Source of the DNA: Procambarus clarkii
Lineage: Eukaryota; Arthropoda; Malacostraca; Decapoda; Cambaridae
Reading direction: 5' to 3'
Assembly (NCBI RefSeq): GCF_040958095.1
Contig: NC_091154.1
Location: 43,848,735-43,912,734, forward strand
DNA: 64,000 nt
The position numbers and the translations under genes are program-made. The notes under the pieces were generated by a model. That model made no database searches and was not told the origin of the DNA. It saw only the letters and a list, made by a program, of their open reading frames with translations. Shown one piece after another: positions 1-10,618 of the stretch. Positions within the stretch are counted from its first letter, which is position 1; the number at the start of each line of letters is the position of its first letter.

Positions 1-650
1 GCAAGAAAACTCAGCGACTCGACCCCCAGAGGCAAAGGCCAAAAAGAAAGAGCCGACGAAAAAACACACCGGAACCGAAGGGGCACTACCAACCGAGGAG
101 AAGACAGAGCAAGCTGACCAGAGACCAGGATGGTGCAAGCGGTGCACGAACAGGCCGGAGGTGAAATAACGCACAAGACAGCTTACTAACGGTGCAGAAG
201 CAACACCAAGACCGAAGCAAGCTGAAGCGGCTCCGCCAGCGCCGCACTAAAAGAGGCGACAGTATGTGGCAAGACGACGGCCCCCAACCCCCACCAGAAA
301 ACCAAGCCGAGAGTAAACCAAGCTAACAAGAGTAACCACCTAAGAAGGGACAGGAAAAGGAAGGACCGCCAAAATACCCCATACTGCCGCCAAGAGAAGC
401 ACGCAGGTGGGACACCTACCACGAAGCCACCCGACCACCAACTGGAGGCGAGACCGCGAGGCAGAACATAAGCAGCCCTGACAAGGCCCCTCCGAGCCCA
501 GGAAAAGGCGGAGCCGCGGGAAGATCTCGGGCGCGACCACCGAAACCCAGGCGGCACAAGGAGATGGAACGTCTGCCGAACAGAAAAACTCCAAAGCATG
601 CCAGCCCGCCAGGAGTTCAGAAATGACGGGTCCGACGTGAGACATCGCAA
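1..650 (-). pseudogene. DIRS tyrosine recombinase, N-terminal remnant (copy A)
   Basis: The minus strand reads through a core-binding (SAM-like) segment with SWRQYGVFWRSFLF and TVASFSAALAEPLQLA, which aligns with RQYEVSW and TVASYHAALAEPLQLA of copies B and C. The first catalytic Arg region survives at the window edge: minus-strand codon CGA at 19-21, in context SRGRVAE, corresponds to Arg I of tyrosine recombinases (XerD-type GLRVSEL). The A/D subfamily thus keeps an Arg that copies B and C have lost. The frame upstream of about 450 degenerates into sequence not shared with copy B. The catalytic His-x-x-Arg and Tyr would lie beyond the window start. Broken or partial, probably not functional. 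Confidence 0.65.
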
Positions 651-1184
651 GACCCCCCCAAAAAAAAAAAAAAAAAACGGCAGGGCAAGCTAGGAAACCA
701 AAGAAGGCGAAAGGGTCGCCGCCAGAACAGTACCCGAACCAAGGGGTACGAACAACTGCAATAGACCGAGACAAAGAAGCTTATCACAGGACACAGGCTG
801 AAAAACGCCCAAGAACACACGCAGAACACCCCTGCTGCAGAGGAGGCAGGAAGAAAGAGCAGAAGCACAAAAACCCCAGGAAAACAACCAGGGGTGGACA
901 ACCAGGCAGGGACAGAAAAACACCCACGCAATCCCCAGGCACAAAACAGCAGCAAAGTGCCACACCACAACCGGACACAGGAACAAGGACACGCCACCGT
1001 GAAACACGGTACCAATGCACACGTGCAGCAGCAGCAACAGGCACCACTGCAACATGCAACATGTAAATAGCAACTCCCTTCTGCAAAGGCAGAGAATGGA
1101 GCAGGCAGACCCCAAACAGGGCCAATGGAGACACGACAAAACCCCGCAGGCCCAGAAACCTGCACCAGGCGACCGACGGCGGAG

Positions 1185-1335
1185 AAACCCCGCTCGATAC
1201 CTGCTGGATGAGGTACTGGGAGCTCTGTTACACCTCAAGCCTGGCCCAAGGCCAGGCTAGACCGGCCAGAGGGTGGCCCACCAGGCAGCTGCTAGGAGCA
1301 TTCCGCCAGCCCACATACCCTCACAACCAGGATGG
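1185..1335. repeat. SINE-like dispersed repeat inside DIRS copy A
   Basis: The core AAGCCTGGCCCAAGGCCAGG and flanking words recur at 37733-37812, 43535-43740 and 52555-52725. The insertion sits at the same place in copies A and D, so it entered the RT-less DIRS subfamily before these copies spread. It has no clear tRNA head in the visible part, so calling it a SINE is an inference from its dispersion and size. Confidence 0.55.
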
Positions 1336-2261
1336 GCCGGAACTGCAATACGAAAACAGGCTAATGTGCCCTGGAAGTCCACGGACGAACCAGCAAGAAG
1401 GCTTATGCTCACAAGTAGGTCATGTAATAAGCACAGACCTCTGATGGTAATACAGTGTTCCCCAAATGTGCCAATAGCACCACTGCACTCCACTGGTACT
1501 ATCCCGCAAGTTCTACCAGATAGGCGGGACCCAAGAGCCAGAGCTAAAACCCTGCAAGCACAGCCAGGAGCCTTACCAGGTGAGCACAGAACCAACCCTA
1601 CAACCCCCACACCGCACAACATTAAAAAAGGTGGGTCCCCTGAATGACTCCAGCATGGGTTGGACATGCACATGAAGGGGACAGGAAGGGTTGAAAAAGG
1701 GACAGTCACTGGTGTGCGAACGGTCTCAGTCGTACAAAAATATACCTAAATAAAGACAGGTATATAAACAACTCCGCATCCAGCGCCCGGCCAAAAGACG
1801 CCAGACCGCAGAAACTCACCTGGCGAACGGTGGCACGAACTTGACACGACTCAACCGTGCCCAGAAGAACCTGGGAGCACCGCGAGGTGAAGACGCCAGA
1901 GCCGGACCCTGCTGGACCTGCAGGAGAGCAGGGAGAGGCGAAGGAGGCGGTCCACACCCATGACACAGGGAAAACCGCGGTGTCCTCCCCACATCTGGGA
2001 ACTAGGACACCCCCGGAGCGAAGGGGCACATACCGCAGCCAGGGAGAAGAACGAGAGGCGAAACACTGTAGCAAAAAGGGCGCAAAACACCAGCACTGAA
2101 ACACCGCCCAGACCAAAACAAACTCCACGGCGCATGCGCATAACACGCTGGCCGAACCGCACACCCTCTCTGCGGGAAGGCGCCAACCAGGACTACTGCA
2201 CGAGAAAAGTAGCCAAAAGAGGAAGCAGGAACAATAAAACCGGCCAAAGAAGCAAAGAGCC

Positions 2262-2412
2262 CAAAAAGTAGCCCAACCGGGCGACAAGTAGCCCAACAGG
2301 GCGACAAGTAGCCCAACAGAGCTACAAGTAGCCCAACAGAGCTACAAGTAGCCCAACCGACTCACAAGGAGCCCAACCGGGCCACAAGTAGCCCAAAACG
2401 GCGACAAGGACG
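2262..2412. repeat. 20-bp tandem array in DIRS copy A
   Basis: About seven copies of a 20-bp unit resembling GCGACAAGTAGCCCAACAGG lie between the recombinase part and the gag-like part. Copy D has the same array at 53590-53768 with about nine units, so repeat number varies between copies of the subfamily. Confidence 0.85.
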
Positions 2413-2528
2413 AGGAGCCGACAGATGTTCCAATAATGCGGGAAGTAGGGAAAACCTTCCCGAACCCTCGAGAACACAGAAGCCAACACTAGTCCCGAAG
2501 GCACACGAAGGCGCAGGCGCACCCGAGA

Positions 2529-2957
2529 TCAGAAGTCACGCAGAACCCCATCGAACAGGGAAACATGACGAAAACACCGTCCCAAAAATGGGTGGGAGGA
2601 AACATCCACCCACAGAACGGAACCAACCGACTCAAAGGCCAAGGAACCGAGCCCGGGGAGGGGCCGACCTCCAACAGCACGTACGGCGAGTGGGAAGGAA
2701 AAACCCCACTCCGCGTAACCACAAGCCCCGCCTAGAGGGGGATAAAAACCCCCACGGGGTCCAACGGTGCCAAGGCCCCCCAAGTCAGCCCCTCCCCAGC
2801 CCCGGGAACCTACACGACAGGCCCCGGGGCCGAGCCGTTCCCCCAAAGCCCCGGCCGTACCAGAAAACCGGGGCAGCCGTGAAAACACTAAGGAAGGGAG
2901 CCCACTGGCAGACTCATACAACACGGCTGGAGGAACAGGCTCAAATGCCCCCGTCAC
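2529..2957 (-). pseudogene. DIRS gag-like remnant (copy A)
   Basis: An open stretch beginning MTGAFEPVPPAVLYES matches the same frame in copy D (53919-54326). It aligns loosely with copy B around GVVTGALESVPLALAL (within 10061-10618), which lies where DIRS elements carry the gag-like first ORF. No CCHC knuckle is seen. Assignment rests on position and similarity between copies rather than on a named domain. The GC-rich sequence leaves several frames open by chance, so the true frame is uncertain. Confidence 0.4.
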
Positions 2958-4074
2958 TACCCCGGAAGGGGAATTCCCCGAGACTGCCCGAGTCTCAACA
3001 CCATCAAAAACCCCGCCCCGAACCTACAGACGGTAAGGAACCGGATGCAGGCAGGAAGGGTGATCCAGGGGAAAGACAAGGGGGCATGGATGGAACCGAA
3101 GCAACCAACACCCCCAAGTCCCAAAACGAACTACAACGAGGCAGCCCCGGGGCTCCCGGGGAGGAAACCACGAGAACGTTGCCACCACCAAGGCTCAAGT
3201 GCAACGCCCCTGGTGCCCGCACCCGCTTTGTCAGCACAACTGGGTAACCGAGTCACAACGAGCAACCAAACTCGCAGGACTCCGGGTCGAAGGTGTCACC
3301 GACCCCACAGGCAGCAGACGGAGGCAAAACAGAGAGTCACCCAGAGACAGAGGGTGAGAGCAACCCTCAAACTCGCTGGAAGCGAGGGGGGACTCTGGGG
3401 TCACATCCATCGGACCCGCACGCCCCCAGGGGTTTCCCAGGGTCCCGAGCCTTTACTATAAGAGGACTCGCGCTCAGGTAATCCCAGGCAGGGTACTGCT
3501 AACCGGCACCCAAAGCTACCAAACAACTTTCTAAGAGCTGAACCCCCGGGACGTTTACACTCATGGGGACCTAGCAGGGGGTACCACCAGAAAATACTCA
3601 GAACACAAGGGACACAAGGAGCAAGAACGAAGGCAGACCCCCCCCACCAGGTAGATAAACAAAAAGAAAAAGAAAACCCCGCAAGAGGACAGTGTACCCA
3701 AGCGGAACAGAGCCGGCCGCTATGATTGGTAAAGACAAGCTGCACAGTACCCTGCGCCCCACCAGTGCAAAAACTGCCCCTTATTCTAAGGCGAACAAGG
3801 GAGACAGAACACCCGAGCACACAATGACAGGCCGAAAACCAAGCAGGAAACGGCCAAGCAGGGGCAGGACCCAAGGAACTTGTGGAAGGTGGCCCCAAGC
3901 CCCAAGGGCAGTACTTACAGGGCACCTAGGGAAGGGAACCCTAGGTGCATGCAGCCAGAGTACTGGAGAATCACTCCTGGCTCACGCACCACCTAGAAAA
4001 CAGACACCACACTCTAGGTACAGTGCTGAAACAACCACTGGAGCCGGAGCACATAACCGGTGCCTATAGCATCA

Positions 4075-4504
4075 GCCGAAGAACTGATGGGTGGATAGCC
4101 GGCGTGGGAGGTCTGAGGCTCCCCCTTCCCCCTCCCGGGGAGGGGGGAGCTGCGCAGACAGCGGCGCGGTGACGTATGACGTCATACTAGTTTCCTTGTT
4201 TTCTGTTGAAGAGTTCTATCCACTAGTTCAGCTTTAGGTAGCAATTTTCACCAGAATAGGTTTTTTTTTTTGGAATGCTTACCTTTCTGGATGCTTGACC
4301 CGGTCGATGGCAGACATAGAATGCTTCCTACCACACGGGGGTTTCTATATGCCATTGCTCCCCTTGCCTCTCTGAGGGGGCCAGGTTCTGGCCGTGGTCC
4401 CCGGTAGGCCCTAGAACTCCATACACATGACTGACGCCAAAGTCTGATATTAGCATATCAGCCGGTAAAGGTCCGGGGAGCCGACGGGGCTCCCCCCAGA
4501 AAAG
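4075..4504. repeat. Right terminal inverted repeat of DIRS copy A
   Basis: This segment is the reverse complement of the left terminal region of copy D (50276-50672) and matches the right end of copy D (55453-55810). It retains about 80 bp around 4322-4395 that copy D's right repeat has lost. It carries the palindrome ATGACGTCAT near 4167-4178, a CRE/ATF-type TGACGTCA core also seen in copies B, C and D. Confidence 0.8.
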
Positions 4505-4522
4505 TTAGGTTAGGTTAGGTAG
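4505..4522 (+). repeat. Short interstitial (TTAGG)n
   Basis: Three TTAGG units directly abut the right end of DIRS copy A. TTAGG is the common arthropod telomere unit. The tract is too short to show a telomere and may be a target-site remnant or coincidence. Confidence 0.7.
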
Positions 4523-4612
4523 TCGAAAAACAATTAATTCATGAAAACTTGGCTTATTAAGCAAATTGGGCCTTGCATAGTAGGCTGAAAAGTGCGTTCT
4601 GGCTACTAGGTA

Positions 4613-4614
<2 letters not shown>

Positions 4615-4687
<73 letters not shown>
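4615..4687. repeat. (AT)n microsatellite
   Basis: An uninterrupted AT dinucleotide run of about 73 bases. It is followed by AT-rich sequence with three spaced copies of ATCAGTGTT within 4697-4785. Confidence 0.95.
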
Positions 4688-4692
<5 letters not shown>

Positions 4693-4807
4693 ATATCAGT
4701 GTTGAACTTATTTAATGTATCATAGGTTATCATTAGAGATCAGTGTTGGAACTAATAAATACATTATTGGGTATCAGTGTTAGACATATTTAATAAAAAT
4801 ATCAACA

Positions 4808-5134
4808 TCATTCTAACCGAGTACTTTCAGCCCAGCTTAAGATAACTTCTAATTTACCTATGAGCAGCATATTGAAATTCTTAAGATCGATCTCCGGTAA
4901 CAACAAAGAGGGTAAATTGTAAACAAGTTTTAGTACAATAAAGGTATGCCTGTTGATTGTAGAAGTGATGCTCCTATCAACTAAAGTCTGAGACAAATGG
5001 ATTATATATGTAGTTACTCTCATATACCTTACAACACTATATTTGTTATGCTCTGAGACACACAATGCCAGTACTGTTTCTCTCTCCTCTAATTTTGCAT
5101 GTTTACAGTAAGCGTATTTTTTTTTTTTTTTCAA
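4808..5134 (-). other. Unidentified 108-codon open frame, AT-rich interval
   Basis: The interval 4523-5266 between two DIRS elements is AT-rich. Its only sizeable frame is this one, with a lysine-rich start produced by a poly(T) tract. The C-terminal part (SLLLPEIDLKNFNMLLIG) has a faint look of the region downstream of retroelement aspartic proteases, but no D-S/T-G motif is visible. I do not recognise it and it may be non-coding. Confidence 0.2.
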
Positions 5135-5271
5135 AAGTTACTTTATACAACACATGAGAAGAATAAAAAGGCTTACAAGATATTCAACAAATTTCTAGTC
5201 AGTCTACTGTTATAAATAATAATTTAGAAATATTAACTGTGCAAGTATTGTCTCTAAAAGCATAAAAAAAC

Positions 5272-5725
5272 CAGCGTTGAATAATGAAACGCCATTTTCT
5301 GGGCAAATCCCGAAGGTTCCCCAGAGCTATCCTGGCTGATATGGACACCCTAACTATTTTGCATCAGTCAATGTGGGTAGAGTCCTAGGACTACCAGGGA
5401 CCACGAGCCAGAACCTGGGCCCCCCTCACAGAGGCACGAGGAGCAAATTGCACATATAAATGCACATGTGATTTGGAGCATTCTATATCTGCCATCAACC
5501 AGGACAGGCACCTAGAAAGGTAAGTGCCACAAAAGAAACCCCTATTCTGGTTAAAACAACAAAAAACGCCAACGAGTAGACAGAACTCCCCGAAAGAAGA
5601 AACGAGCAAACAAGCATGACTTCACTGGAGCCGCGCCGCATGTCTGCGCAGCTCCCTGCATCCTGGGGAGGGGGGAAGGGGGGACCCCAGACCCCTCGCA
5701 CCGGCGATCCACCTCTTAGTTCCAA
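5272..5725. repeat. Left terminal inverted repeat of DIRS copy B
   Basis: The stretch from about 5320 is the reverse complement of 11485-11820, apart from about 55 extra bases near 5390-5445. The outermost CCAGCGTTGAA is also found, inverted, in the internal complementary region. Confidence 0.82.
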
Positions 5726-5794
5726 GACTGGATATCAAAAACGTGAAAAGCTGCCGACAGCAGGGAGGGAGGGAGGGTTGCCGAGGAGCCTCCG

Positions 5795-5885
5795 GGACTC
5801 ACCCAGAAAATGGCGCTTCATTACATTCAACGCTGGTTTTCTGGGGGGGAGCCCCTACGGCTTCCCAGAGCTACTTCACCAACAA
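5795..5885. repeat. Internal complementary region (ICR) of DIRS copy B
   Basis: The first half (CTCACCCAGAAAATGGCG to CATTCAACGCTGG) is complementary to the element's left end. The second half (TTTTCTGGGGGGAGCC onward) is complementary to its right end. The two meet at the point expected if both element ends were joined in a circle. In DIRS elements such a region is thought to template the rejoining of element ends during replication. Confidence 0.82.
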
Positions 5886-5994
5886 CAAAAAGAAGAAAAG
5901 GGACTCACCCGGGAGGCGGTCGGTGCTCCACACCTCAACTCAAAGTCGAGACAACAGGCTGCAGCCGCGACCCAAAGCGACACAGGCCCGACTA

Positions 5995-6839
5995 GGCCCA
6001 GGGATGTTCACGAGGTAGCGTGCAGCCAGGACCCTGTTCGACTGCCAAAAACCCTGCGTCCGAATGTCAGCCCAAGACATGTTGCCAAAGACGTGAGCAA
6101 GAGCAGCAAACTTACAATGTCATGGGCACGGGGATAGACCGCAGGCTGGCTAGACTTAATTATTGAACAGACCCGCACCCCCGAACAGGGAAGAGGGAAA
6201 CCGGATCAACCCAAAGCGCGTCCCCGGACACAGAAGCCGAGGTGAGCAAATAACGGCGGAGGGCCGCAACCGGACACAATACATGATGAACCCTCGGCCT
6301 GACCAACCAAGCATCAACAACACAAGGATCCCTCCGGAAAGCAGCAGTCTCGTTCTTCGCCAGAAAAGAGGGAGACGGCTGCAGACGAACATACCTATGA
6401 CCACGACCAAAAGAGCAGAAACCCGTGCCAGAGAAGAGCATGAAGCTCCACAACCTGACCCCCCAGAGGCCAATGCCAACAGAAACAGAGCATTAGCAAA
6501 ACAATCCTCAACCGAAGGGGCCACAACAAACTGAGGAGAAGAGAGATAAGAGAGGACCCTGTCAGAAGACCAGGATGGCTCAGGCAGCGCATGAACAGGC
6601 CAGAGGTGAAACAACACACGAGACAGCTTGCGAAACAGTGCAGAAGTAACATCGATACCGAAAGCAAGCTGCAGCGGCTCCGCCAGCGCCGCAAGATACG
6701 AGGCAACAGTTTTCGGCATAAGATGACGGTCCTGGAACAACCAAGAGAGAAAGGACAACACCACCGGAACTGAAAGCAAAGAGCAACTACAAAGAGTAAA
6801 AAAGAACCGGAAGGACCGCCAGGAAACTTCATACTGCCG
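5995..6839 (-). pseudogene. DIRS tyrosine recombinase (copy B), broken
   Basis: This would be the tyrosine recombinase that integrates the circular DIRS DNA. Visible parts, in order: core-binding segment RQYEVSWRSFRFF and TVASYLAALAEPLQLAFG; the Arg I region, where the minus-strand codon is CAG (Gln) at 6455-6457 with an extra G just before it; the beta-sheet region HHVLCPVAALRRYL with ALWVDPVSL; the His-x-x-Arg region AHDI, where one base of the Arg II codon is missing (6113-6115); and the Tyr region VLAARYLVN near 6010-6035, with the nucleophile Tyr still present. A SINE at 6840-7102 separates it from the RNase H part. Clearly non-functional. Confidence 0.85.
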
Positions 6840-7102
6840 GGGCCAACCGAGCGAGCGGACAGCACACTGGACACATGATCCTGTGGTCCCGAGTTCGATC
6901 CCGGACGCAGGCGAGAAATGATGGGCAGAGTTTCTTTCACCCTGATGCTCCTGTTACCTAGCAGTAAATAGGTACCTAGGAGTTAGTCAGCTGTCACAGG
7001 CTGCTTCCTGGGGGTAGAGGCCTGGTCAAGGACCGAGCCGCGGGGACACTAAAAAGCCCCGAAATCAACTCAAGATAACCTCAAGATAATCAAGATAACC
7101 AG
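6840..7102 (+). mobile_element. tRNA-derived SINE inserted in DIRS copy B
   Basis: A tRNA-like head with B-box GAGTTCGATCCC is followed by the family body (GGGCAGAGTTTCTTTCACCC, then CAGTAAATAGGTACCT) and a tail of CAAGATAAC units. Direct repeats CTGCCG flank it at 6834-6839 and 7103-7108. The uninterrupted site is seen in copies A, C and D. Relatives lie at 34803-35053 and 40572-40813, and a related head at 63897. Confidence 0.88.
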
Positions 7103-7994
7103 CTGCCGAGAAAAAGCCTGCAGGTGGGACACCTTCAAGGAAGCCACCTGATCACCACAGAGATGGTGATAAACCAGAGTCAAAAACACCAAACGCGAAG
7201 ACTCGAGGAGAACAGTGAGCCAGTCTCGTACCGGATTGGGCCGATCTGCTGAAAGAGGAGGAGCCGCGGAAAAACCTCCGGGTCCGGACACCGAGCAATC
7301 AGCGCCTGAAACCACAGCTGGGTCGGCCACCACGGGGCCAAGAGGACTACTAGCCCCTGGTAAGTCTCTGAGCGAGCCAGGTCCTGGAGCAACAACTGAA
7401 CCGGGGGGGAAGAGGTACAGAAACCCCCACCTCGACCAGTCCAGCCGAAAGGCATCGACCCCGACAGCCTCGCGGTCGGGAAGATGAATCAGGCGCCACA
7501 TACACTGAAGACGCCTCGACCACGCCGACGTGAAAAGGTCCACCTCTGGACGCTCGAACATCTGGCAGAGCCAATGGAAGGAGTCAGCATCGACCGTCCA
7601 TTCAGTGGACAGGGGAACGAAACGTGTCAGGCCGTCTGCCAGGATATTGGACACACCCCGGACATGAACCACCAGGAGAATCAAACGCTGAGAACTCAGC
7701 AGACGAGTCACCCGAAGCATCCAGCCCCAAAAAGCCAAGGACTGCATCGAACCACCTCAGGTCAGGCAATGACCCACCGGGGAGCAGTCTGAATGGAGCC
7801 GGATCATCGATCCCTGGGCGACCCGAACCCTCCGAAGCGCAAATCACAAAACCACGAACTCCCACACTGTGCTGTGGGTCCGACGGAAGGACGGACCCAA
7901 CCGCCCCCTGGCCGGACTGGAGAGCACTGGTCACAAAGCACCAGCCTAGAGATGACACGACCGTGAACACATCGAGCGAGGGCTCGGGCAGGCG
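7103..7994 (-). pseudogene. DIRS RNase H domain (copy B), degraded
   Basis: The minus strand encodes GVSNILADGLTRF, the Asp-containing RNase H signature typical of DIRS, then EWTVDADSFHWLCQMF, VDLFTSAWSRRLQ and DREAVGVDAFRLDWSRWG with LFPP. These are the conserved blocks that follow RNase H in DIRS polyproteins. The frame runs from about 7750 to the SINE. The stretch from 7750 to 7994 contains frame changes relative to the RT part. Copy C has the same domain at 34080-34597. Confidence 0.82.
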
Positions 7995-9190
7995 TCAAGG
8001 CACTGAACCCCAAAAAACCCTTAGAGGAAGCCAGTGATGCAGCAGCTGACGCAAGGCCTCTGGGGGTCGAACCCAGTGACCACGAGAGAGGCGGAAGGGA
8101 CATCCCCGAAGGGACCAGAAAAGTCGATGAAGCCACACCCGCCCCAGCGGGTAGACCAACATTGCAAAGTTCAGGCTCCTGCACAGACCCTTGAGCAACC
8201 GCCAAGTGACCCGGGAGCCCCCTAGAAAGAAGCACAGGCGGGACCGCAGCCGAAGGAGAGACGCCGGACGAAGAGACAAGGAAGCGGTTCAAGAGTCCCA
8301 CACAAGACCCAGCCAGGATCGAACCTGGGAGGGAACCAGATGGGACTTCCTCCAGCTCACCAGGAACCCAAACCCGACGAGCTGGGAAAGCACAAAGTCC
8401 CTGGCGAGCAGACACGCGGACCGACTGGGAGCCTAAACCAGCCAGTCGTAACCCAACACATGAACACCTAACAGATGCAGACGGGCCACCACGACCCGGG
8501 TAAGGTGTGTGAACACGCGAGGTGCCAGATTCAATCCGAACAAGAGACAATGAAAGCGGTAACACTGACGTCCCACAACAAAACCAAGCCAGTCCCTGAA
8601 CCCCAGATGAATAGGGACGTGCCAATATGCATCCTTGAGGTTCAGGGACACCATCCAAGCACCCGGCTCCAACAGAAACCGGACCTGGGACAAAGTGATC
8701 ATCTGAAACGAGGGGCAAGAAACCCAAGGGTTCAGACAGGACAAGTCCAGAATGAACCGCAGGTTCGCAAACGGGACTGGAAACAGGTAGGAAACCCACC
8801 TGAGAGAAGTCATCGTTTTGACCACGCCCAAATGCACCCACTCCAAGATGACTTGACAGAGTGCAGGAGAGAAAACCTGCCCTGCCAGCCCCAAACCCCC
8901 CAAAAGGAGGAGAAGCCACCCAATGCCATCGCAGGCCGTGAGAAACGACTCGAATAGCCCACAAATAGTGAGACCAGGCATGAGCGAACAGAGCAAGTCT
9001 CCCCCGTACTGCCCTGTCAATGGGGCGAACCACGTAAGAGTCAATGCCCCTTACAAGAACCCGACCAGAGTGCTGAGCGAACACTGCGTCAACCAGGCGC
9101 AGCCGGGACTGCAGGCGGCACCGGTTCCAATCCCGACACCTGTGGTCGACCCCGACGAACAGAACCGCGAACCCTGGCACAACCCATCCA
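7995..9190 (-). pseudogene. DIRS reverse transcriptase (copy B), catalytically dead
   Basis: Recognisable RT blocks on the minus strand are RFILDLSCLNPWV, then motif A SLNLKDAYWHVPIH, then FGLNLAPRVFTHL (motif B region), then the motif C region GVHVLGYDWLV. In motif A the first Asp (HIV-type LDVGDAY) is Asn, codon AAC at 8640-8642. At 8442-8450 motif C reads Y-D-W where DIRS RTs have a Y-x-D-D core, consistent with loss of two codons including one catalytic Asp, and a TAG follows at once. A frame change near 8880-8900 and a stop inside the downstream connection region complete the decay. The upstream part (GRLALFAHAWSHYLWA) is read in another frame. Confidence 0.87.
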
Positions 9191-9404
9191 GGAAGGGACC
9201 CCCCAGAGAACCAATAATTCAGACATAGGGCAGCAAGAGAAAGAAGCCGCCTGAATATAACGCTCAACAGCAAAGGCCGCAAAAACCAAAAAGACAAAAC
9301 GGGAAAGACGAAGGAAGAAGCAGGGCCCAAGCGAATTCCAGGGAGGACGCGAGAACCGCCTGTCAACACGCGAACCACGCAGTAAAAAACCACAGCAGCC
9401 CCTC

Positions 9405-10618
9405 TCACAGGATCGGCGCAAACAGCTTCAAGAGTGCAGACGACACGCGAACAGCCGAGACCAAGGCACTAGACCCGAGAACAGACCCAAGCGCCTCTAC
9501 ATCCTCCGCCAGTGAATCCGAAGACAGCTCCCGGAGGGAAAAGTAACACAGGACTGCAGCTAAGACGCCACGAGCGCGATAGTCCTCAGCAACACGCGCA
9601 GCCGACAGGGAAGGAACCTGCACATGAAGCTGCACCGCGCCAACATCCCACAAAAGGGCAGGAGCGAAAAGGCACACAAAAGGCACTTGCTAAAAGTCGC
9701 CCTCCAAGTAAACCTGGACCACCGTCAATGCCTTGCATCACTCAAACATGCGGGTCTGGAAGAAGGAGTCCCAAGCATCCAATGAGAACAAGGGGCAGTC
9801 TGCAAGCCAAGACGAACTCAGAACCTTATAATGCACCCAGTAAGGACACGAAGATCCAAACCTGAATGAAGAAGGATTCGTTATGGAGGCAAACTCCGTG
9901 TCACGCAGGAGGTAAGCCGCAACGGCCGACCGCACCTCAGGAGGCGAGATGCGGGAAGCCGAAAACCTCCAGAAAGATGAAACCGAACCCGGGGAGGAGC
10001 CAAACTTAAATCCAAATCGTATGCAGAGGTGGGAAAAGAAAACCCCACTCCTTGCAACAGTTAGCCACGCTCAGAAGGCCTGAAAATCCAGCAGGGGTCT
10101 ATCAGAGCCCAAGGACCCCCCCAAGTCAGCTCCTCCCCAACCCCGGGAACCCCCACATCAGGCCCCAGGGCCAAGTTGCTCTCTAAAGCCCCTGCCTCAA
10201 AAGAAAAATCCGGGGCAGCTGAAAACTTCGAAAGAGAAGGGGCCCACTGGTCAGACCTCAGAGCAAGGGCAAGAGGAACCGACTCTAATGCCCCCGTAAC
10301 CACCCCGGACGGGGCAACCCCCGAAACTGCCCAAGTCTCAGAAGCCTCTAAACCCTGCCCCGACCCCATAGCCCTCAGACGCTTCGGGGCCAGAAGCAAG
10401 GGGGGGGGGGACCGAATGAACCACTGAAGGGGGAAGTACAAGGGGGGCATGGACGGAACCAAGGCTGAAACTACAACCACCCTCAAGTCCGCGTCCCTAT
10501 AAGCAAAGCGGGGCAGCCTCGGGGGGTCCGGGGAAGCGACAATCAATAAAAAAAGCACATTGCAATAACCTAAACCTATCGTGCAACGCGCGTGCTGCCT
10601 GCACCCGAAGAACATCAT
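9405..10618 (-). pseudogene. DIRS gag-like region (copy B), fragmented
   Basis: Three open pieces (9405-9686, 9738-9935, 10061-10618) occupy the position of the DIRS first ORF. The first contains YRARGVLAAVLCYFSLREL and an acidic SLAEDVEAL stretch. The last resembles the A and D remnants around VVTGALESVP. No zinc knuckle or named domain is visible, so the call relies on position upstream of RT and on similarity between copies. The pieces are in different frames. Confidence 0.5.

Larger units (their letters stand above)
1..4504 (-). mobile_element. DIRS-type retrotransposon copy A, RT-less subfamily, cut by window start
   Basis: This GC-rich block matches 51366-55810 (copy D) along its whole length; over the first 130 bases about 5% of positions differ by eye. 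Reading right to left it carries a terminal repeat, a gag-like remnant, a 20-bp tandem array, a SINE-like insertion and the N-terminal part of a tyrosine recombinase. No reverse transcriptase or RNase H is seen between gag and recombinase, unlike copy B. The right terminus ends in CCCCCCAGAAAA at 4504, directly followed by TTAGG repeats. The recombinase C-terminus, internal complementary region and left terminal repeat lie outside the window. Confidence 0.8.

Noticed and set aside
340-1238. Several Cys/Leu/Phe-rich frames resembling membrane proteins
   Set aside because: They lie in GC-rich non-coding parts of the RT-less DIRS subfamily, overlap one another, and differ between copies A and D.
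4808-5134. Candidate retroelement protease-region gene
   Set aside because: No catalytic motif and only a faint resemblance, so it is left as an unidentified frame.
7804-9408. 534-codon minus-strand frame, the longest in the window
   Set aside because: Only its first part matches DIRS protein sequence. Over the RT motifs the true frame is a different one, so length here reflects high GC with few stops.
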